A DNA stretch of 64,000 nucleotides from Paragonimus westermani. Its lineage: Eukaryota > Platyhelminthes > Trematoda > Plagiorchiida > Troglotrematidae. The stretch lies in assembly GCA_008508345.1 (NCBI GenBank), contig QNGE01003645.1:1-64000 (forward strand), given 5' to 3'. This document shows, piece after piece, positions 58,151 to 64,000 of this stretch; position 1 is the first letter of the stretch; each line of letters starts with the position of its first letter. The notes beneath the pieces are model-generated. The model was given only the letters and a program-made list of their open reading frames with translations. It was not told the origin of the DNA and made no database searches. A program made the position numbers and the translations under genes.

Positions 58151-61100
58151 TGTTCGCTGAGCTTGGCATTTAGGTTGCAAACGTTTCATCACCAGGCGAG
58201 ATGACATCATCAGTGCGTAAGTGTTTCAGCTGAAACANCATATAGTGTGCGCATGGTAGATCGACCGACAACGATTGAAGACGTAGCATTACGCCAGAAT
58301 TCCGAGGCCATGTATCAACAACACAGCAATTGTCCATTTCGTAAGTCCCCAATATACGTGCAACAACTGTCTGTTGACCTATCCGTGTAAGCGTTCGAAA
58401 ATTGAAAGTGCAAGGTTTAGTTGGTGTTGAAGTTTCTGTCGGTCAAGCAAAGTTACAACATCGTTCGGTGCATTGCCATTCTGGTTGAGTTCCGTCGCGA
58501 ACAACAAATGAGATAGGTCTCTGGTGTGTGTTTGAGTGTTCGAAAACAAGATTGGGAGGTCACCAGTTTAAGAGCACCTCGATAAACGGGTGAAACGTGA
58601 AACATCGTTTTTCCGCTGTTGAATGTGACCTGAGAACAAAACCGGACACTGGCACCTCCGTCCCACTATCGTCATGATAACCACATGGAACAAACTTCAC
58701 AGTTAATACATACAAAGTTGTTGGAGGCAGAATACTTCTCGATTGTGTGGACTGATGAAGAGATTTTATCTTAAGAGTGCCCACGTTTGGTTCAAATGAA
58801 ACCTGACCCACAAAGCAGCTGGCCGAAGCACGAAGTTCGCAGTCCATTGGTGACCGGTGGTCAGCAGTAGTTCGGTTCCTATGCCATTCGAATGAAGTCC
58901 ATTCATCCGGAATGTCCAATGCACCCTGTGTAAGGTTACCACAGAAGCAGCGCACTAGTCCGAAGATTTGGCATGGGAGGTCTGTTCAATCAGGGAGTTC
59001 ATGGCTAACGGGCTGTCACGACGCCTGCATTGTGTTGCAGGATGCGTGTGACCAACTTGGTTCTTACACCATTTAACCGAGGTCGAGGTATTCGTGGCAC
59101 CTGATGCGTCTATTTTTATCTTTGGAGGTGATGATCACTCTGATGATTTGTACGGCTTCCTTTGGATTCAGTGGTAGTTAGCGAGGACTGGAAATTTACA
59201 CACACCAAGTGAACGGGACGCTGCCTGGGAGCTCCTGACTTTTTTTGGGGCAGCTGGAATTACTTCCGGTCGTAACGTTCGTTATGTTTTAGTTCTGTCA
59301 AATAGCTTGTGTTGCACTTTACGGGAAACGTGAATGCCACCCGTAAGTTCGGCACTCTCTGGTAGTGCTTTCGCTTGTTGTCGGCGACTGTTCATTCGCC
59401 GGGATAGCGTCACCTATTTCAGTGTTAATGCTTACATGGAAGGCGGTCCCTCAACCCACAACCTTGGGATGCACCCGGTAGCGTTGAGCCGACCCGCCCA
59501 GTTATTGGTAAATATATGTAAGTTAAAAGAGGTAGTTGACTGCTGTCGTGGTCCATGAATTAGTTGCTGTTAACAGGGTTTTGGTATAAGATCGGCCTAA
59601 GTGAAAACCTTGAAATTGCGGAGCGAGGTTACTTTACAATTTTTACGGCATGTTGGACACTGTTTAGTGTAAGGTGAGGTATGGTGCCACGAGGGGGTGG
59701 GCTAATTAAAAAATAATCTCAGCGTTTTTTGACTGTGTGCACCACGAACGTCGATCTGAAACTCAGGCCTTAGCTAAAGAATGTGGTGTTGTCCGTGGTT
59801 GTGGTGGTCGCGGGGGGCTTGCGCTCCATTCGAACAGTGAGCTCTATGGTGGTTTAAGGGCCTTTGTTGAGACAGTTGAAGTTCTTTTGTAGATGGGCAT
59901 CATAGCACTCTCAACCTACACATTTCCTTCTTTGTGATTTGGACTGCCGTTGATTTTGACAATAACCAATAAACAAATAAGCACCAGTGTAGGAAACGAA
60001 AAACAGACAGACGAAGAAAATTCATGGAAAATAATTGACAGTCGCGAAATTACCTAAAGTGTTTCCGTCCAGCGATGTTGACAGTCGTGCAACCTTCAGT
60101 CCGACAAAAGGCGCCTCTCAACTTTGTTCAGCGCAGTCTCTAAAGCGTCCGTAGCCCTCAGCAACATCCTCGTCTGGTCACCTTGCGGTCTCTTTCAGTT
60201 GTCACCATCAAGATTGACCAATGCGAGGTGCGACGGACGTTCCATTAACGTATGAGATTCATGACGCTACTAGTGCAGACTATGAATTCCCCTTGCCTCT
60301 GTTCTAGTTTGTAAACTTACAAGCTTTCCAATTGCGCACCGACATACTGTCGCGCTGCTCACGCATTCACCTCATTTGACACAGTCTAAATGGCAGCGAC
60401 ATCGATAGCCGAATACCGAGAGTTTATACGCATTTTCTGCACCAATGGACCGACTGTCTGACCAATGGAGCAGGATCGAGTGTTCTGTAGACCCTCTACC
60501 TAGTTGACAATTAAACGCCTTTGTGTTGTCATAAAAGTTGAAAGTTTGCGAATTCGCCACGTGCCTTCGCTATCTTTGTGGACATCTCGCCCTCAATTTC
60601 ACCGGTAGCCACATCAATTACCGGTTCAAAGTGACAGATCCATAATGATAATTATCAAACCGGGGTCAAATCAATCTTGTAACAATAGCTTGTGCTTTCA
60701 AAGCCCATTCAAGCAGGTTCTACTTTGCCTTAGAGTTCGGTGCCATCTCTGCTCCAGCCTGGCTACTAGATTCGGCCTCATTGTCACCAGAGGACCCGGA
60801 AAAGAGCCACTGATCCGTGGGTTTATCTAGGGGCAAATTCAAACGTAGGGCAATGCTAAGAGTGTAGAGACGCGTTGCAGATATACGGCACACATCCATT
60901 TCCGGACTCAAGGGCTGGTCGCCAGATCAGCTTGCTGACCTATCTGTCGAGGTGTGTGAATGTTAAAAGCGGCGTTTTTGCTAGTTTCATTGGCTTAGAG
61001 GAAGGGTAGTCAGTAGCAGAGGAGGAAGAAGGTGAGAATAAGTGAGCTTACCTGTCAGGACAACAAATACTTCTGACACTTCCTGTTCGTTTGTGCCGCG

Positions 61101-61529
61101 CGTGGTGGTTGATTTGAAAGACTCCACTCCAAGTCTCTGACTCAAGAATTCGACTCGTGAGACTACGGTAGATAGCGCCAATGAGTTCGCAATCTGACTC
61201 ACTTGGCAGTGAGAGGCTTATCTCACTCGAGGGTGCAGTGAAAAAGACGGCGCTGTCTGGCCACCGTGTTTGAAGCCACGTCACACTTTTGAGTGGGACC
61301 AAGTTTCTCGATCCTCTTGAATACTACACCTTGGTCTTGGTCAACCGTTGGGTGGTCGGAGTGTTCTTTATTTGAGAGTACATTTTCCAACTCCCTTCTC
61401 CATTAACCTGAAGACATCAATGTTACTACTGTAAAAATAACTCTGCAGTAGGCTCCGAAGATCGTGCCTCACTATCTGGGCGCTCCTACGCGGTCGGTAG
61501 TACGTCATACAACCCTGTGAACGTAACCG
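58151..61529. other. No gene recognised
   Basis: A 131-codon minus-strand frame at 58560-58955 and shorter ones near 59.4 and 61.1 kb have no recognisable domain. The first 200 bp may continue the N-terminal side of the RTE relic. An N lies at 58238. No tRNA-like boxes were seen. Confidence 0.4.
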
Positions 61530-63640
61530 CTCTTCGTGTGCTTGCTCCCTTTTGACCTGTTTGACAAGTTCTCACCTGGAAGGACCGAAGTCCTGGCCAG
61601 CGTAGCCCTTCGAATCGATGCAGTGTACAAGTCTTTCCACTACGTCAAGGTTATAAAACAAGTCTTTCGACCAGAAAGACATTTGTTTGTCGTATCTGCA
61701 TATAATTTAACAGACAGTAGTTCAGGTCCTCTCGGGAACGTCTTCCACGATGCCATCTTTGACCTTCTGGGACAAACTTGGCACTGGAACATCGTTGTGC
61801 TTGTTGGTGATATGAATGCACACCCTGGTCGTCTTACTTCAGACGAGAGGCGACTGGGTGATATGTCCGGTGTCTGTGCGCGGTGCACTGACATTGGCGG
61901 TCGGCTGTTACAACTATGGGCATCTCACGTACTCCCTATATTGAGTTGCGCATTCAAGCATAAACGACGGCTGTGCGTCCCATGGAAATCACTCCATGCA
62001 GCTTGGCCGTGAACGCAAGTTGATCATGTTGCCGTCAGCTATCGGTGACACCATTCCACTGCAGATTGTCGCCCACCCTGGAGTAATCACCTTGATGCGG
62101 ACCATGTGGTTGTCCGTGCCTGCTTTGTTTTATCGTTTACTCAGAGAGCATCTGCTTACAAACATGAAATATTCAGTTGGAACCTGGATTGAAGAAACGC
62201 CTACAAGTGACAGTTAAACTGCCCGGGTTACAACGGTGGGGTGGCCCAAATGAGACCTGGGAAAAATTTCAACAGCTATGGGAATCTCTTTTGAGATTTT
62301 CTATTCAAAAAGAGCCCTGCGAATACGACAGGTGGATTTTTGATGGTTCGGCAAAACTCAGACGAACTTCGACTGATCCTGCTGACTTCGATTACGTCAG
62401 TGAACTGGAAATCGAGAACTGAAGCACAGAGTCTGTGTAAGGACCGTGAAGGTTATTTCTCGGAGCAAACCAAAAGGATAGGAAAGACATTCTTGTCGTT
62501 GAATAGCCTTGTGGTGTTTTCCGTGATTTCTCGCGTTGACCGTCACGATGTGTTAGCGAAAATACACGTGAAAAGATGACTCACGAATTTACAACTTTCC
62601 GCAGTGACTTGGTTGACTTGAATAACAGTGCAACCGGTTTAAGGTGATTAATTCAACCGTAGATGTTGGAGATTGTGTGGTAAGTGGTGACATTCCAGTC
62701 GATGCCCCGTCGGAAGCTGGAGTGGCTTTGGAGGTTAAATAACTCTAGCATAACAAGGCCCCACTTCTGGACCTTCTTTGTACAATACATTTCAGAGATT
62801 GTTGTCTGAACTTACCATATTCCTACCTTTCATATGGATGACTGAGTAAGTACGTCATGATTGGTGCTTATCAGCAATCATTCTCATTTTCGAAAAAGGC
62901 ACCAGGACATTATGTGACAATCACAGGGGCATTGACCTTGTCTGTATCTTATTCAAGCTGCATAAGGATATCATTGCGGCGGCTTCTGAAACACAGAGAG
63001 AACTATGTATGGGAATAACATGCAGGTTTCCTGTCTGGTCGAGGGCATATCGATCATATATTCATCTTCAAATAGGCAGTGAAGCGTTGACACTCCTTTT
63101 CTTAGCCAACGGTCTTGATATCTTTGGACAATAAGGCCGTTTTTGACTCGTTCGCTGACACGCTCTCTGGGACCGTCTTCTTTGCAGAGGAATCCCGGTG
63201 AAGTTCGTCAACTTGCTTAAGTCGCTGTACGCCCGCTCTGTGTGCTAAGCATATCGAGCGCCCTCCAGTTGGAGTGGTCTTCGATTCGGATGTCATCTCC
63301 GTCGTTTTCAATTTTAAGATGGGCGGTATTCTGGAAAGAGCACTCGAAGTTCCTGAGGACCTGGGAGTGGAGCTCCCACCATGTAGTGAGCTCATTGATA
63401 TTCAGTTTGCCGACTGTACTGTCTCACTCATTCCTTCTGCAGAGGGCATGTAGAGCACACTGGATCGGTTAAGTGTTTGATTTGGTGTTGTCTCTGTTTT
63501 TCTTACTGCTAGCAGGTCGCTTGAGACTGTCGATCATTCCGCCTACCTGGATAGTGACATCTCGTCAACCTGTAGTATCACTGATAGGGTGTTCACAAGG
63601 ATGGCGAAGGCACATAGTACATGCTGAGTTCCGTAATTTG
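61530..63640 (+). pseudogene. RTE-clade LINE relic, endonuclease to RT and beyond
   Basis: Plus strand. Endonuclease: FVVSAYNLTDSSS at 61687-61725, VVLVGDMNAHPGRLTSDERR at about 61795-61854, then GGRLLQLWASHVLPILS and FKHKRRLCVPW. Linker: CEYDRWIFDGSAKLRRTS near 62320. RT: SGRGHIDHIF near 63040 (PGRGCVDHIF), LISLDNKAVFDSFADTLSG near 63120 (LDIKAAFDSVDR), then FKMGGILERALEVPEDLGVE at about 63315-63375. The catalytic box is FADC at 63405-63416, so one of the two adjacent aspartates is lost. It ends with AEGM, LDRLSV and DISSTCSITDRVFTRMAKA near 63550-63615. The C-terminal RHLW and LLYGCETW blocks are absent, so the copy is 3' truncated. Several stops and frameshifts are present. Confidence 0.85.
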
Positions 63641-64000
63641 ACATAATTCACATTGGAGGCAGTCCCAAAGTGTGTCTAACAGGTGAACAAAAACCCAGCT
63701 TTGGGTTCAAAAATACCATGACAGTTAGGTGGCTGAGTGCTGATGCCTCTTTTTATCACAACATGTAGATACAATCGATACACACTCGGCCGTACTGGAA
63801 ATTTGCTTGTCCTCTGTTTTGCTCTGTTCATGCTTTTCAACTCGTATTTCGTGACCCGTGGCTTGTAGTATTCTAGCTGCGACAGAAACAAGTCCGGGGC
63901 TGTTACACAATGTCATTGAATCTTTTGTGGAGATTGGTGTGTCCGTTGATTGCTCTCAATCACGAGACACCTTCAGCTTTCCGTGAAGTACGAAGTACGG
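63641..64000. other. No gene recognised
   Basis: RTE similarity ends near 63640. Two overlapping minus-strand frames (63676-63916) have no recognisable motif. Confidence 0.4.

Overview
The window is a gene-poor, repeat-rich stretch of a eukaryotic nuclear genome. I found no bacterial-style operon, rRNA, CRISPR array or intact host gene. Nearly everything recognisable is transposable-element debris: CR1-like LINEs, RTE-clade LINEs, two Mutator-like (MULE) transposases with FAR1/SWIM features, tRNA-related SINE-like units, LTR-like fragments and two short repeat families I do not recognise. The mixture of CR1-like and RTE retrotransposons with MULE elements, roughly mid-40s GC, and coding-free tracts of several kb suggest a flatworm with a large genome (trematode or diphyllobothriid-type cestode). 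This is inference from element style; no species marker is visible.

Layout. 1-8.1 kb: a possible host-exon end at the left edge with a good splice donor, then sequence without genes except SINE-like units near 3.1, 5.1 and 5.4 kb. 8.1-13.8 kb: a decayed LINE (+) with endonuclease, reverse transcriptase (RT) and C-terminus, followed by a second LINE RT relic (-). 16.4-19.6 kb: a MULE transposase pseudogene (-) with a 44-bp duplication across its SWIM motif, a possible exon (18464-18822), and an RTE fragment (-). 22.9-23.2 kb: a palindromic pair of tRNA-like units. 24.9-43 kb: the densest LINE zone. One CR1-like family (family A) is present as a near full-length relic (29.2-31.7 kb), two 5'-truncated sense copies (24.9-26.7 and 41.7-43.0 kb), one copy that is 3' UTR only (32.7-34.2 kb), and one copy whose 5' part is inverted (37.8-40.1 kb), which fits twin priming. 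These copies are interrupted by a 580-bp element B and a 285-bp element C, each with a second copy elsewhere in the window. 40.4-41.3 kb: another LINE family and an LTR-like piece. 44.7-45.6 kb: a second MULE relic (-). 49.3-50.0 kb: a further LINE 3' end. 55.9-58.2 kb (-) and 61.5-63.6 kb (+): two long RTE relics.

The elements form a layered record. LINEs inserted first, shorter elements B and C then landed in LINE 3' UTRs, and later local events followed: a 97-bp near-identical duplication 34 kb apart, a perfect hairpin in one LINE copy, and the 44-bp tandem duplication. All the elements look defective. The best-preserved reading frame is the RT of the inverted LINE (39.2-38.35 kb), with one in-frame stop and an intact FADD catalytic box. 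Isolated N bases lie at 18827, 19683 and 58238; the first sits on a junction between two features and may mark an assembly join.
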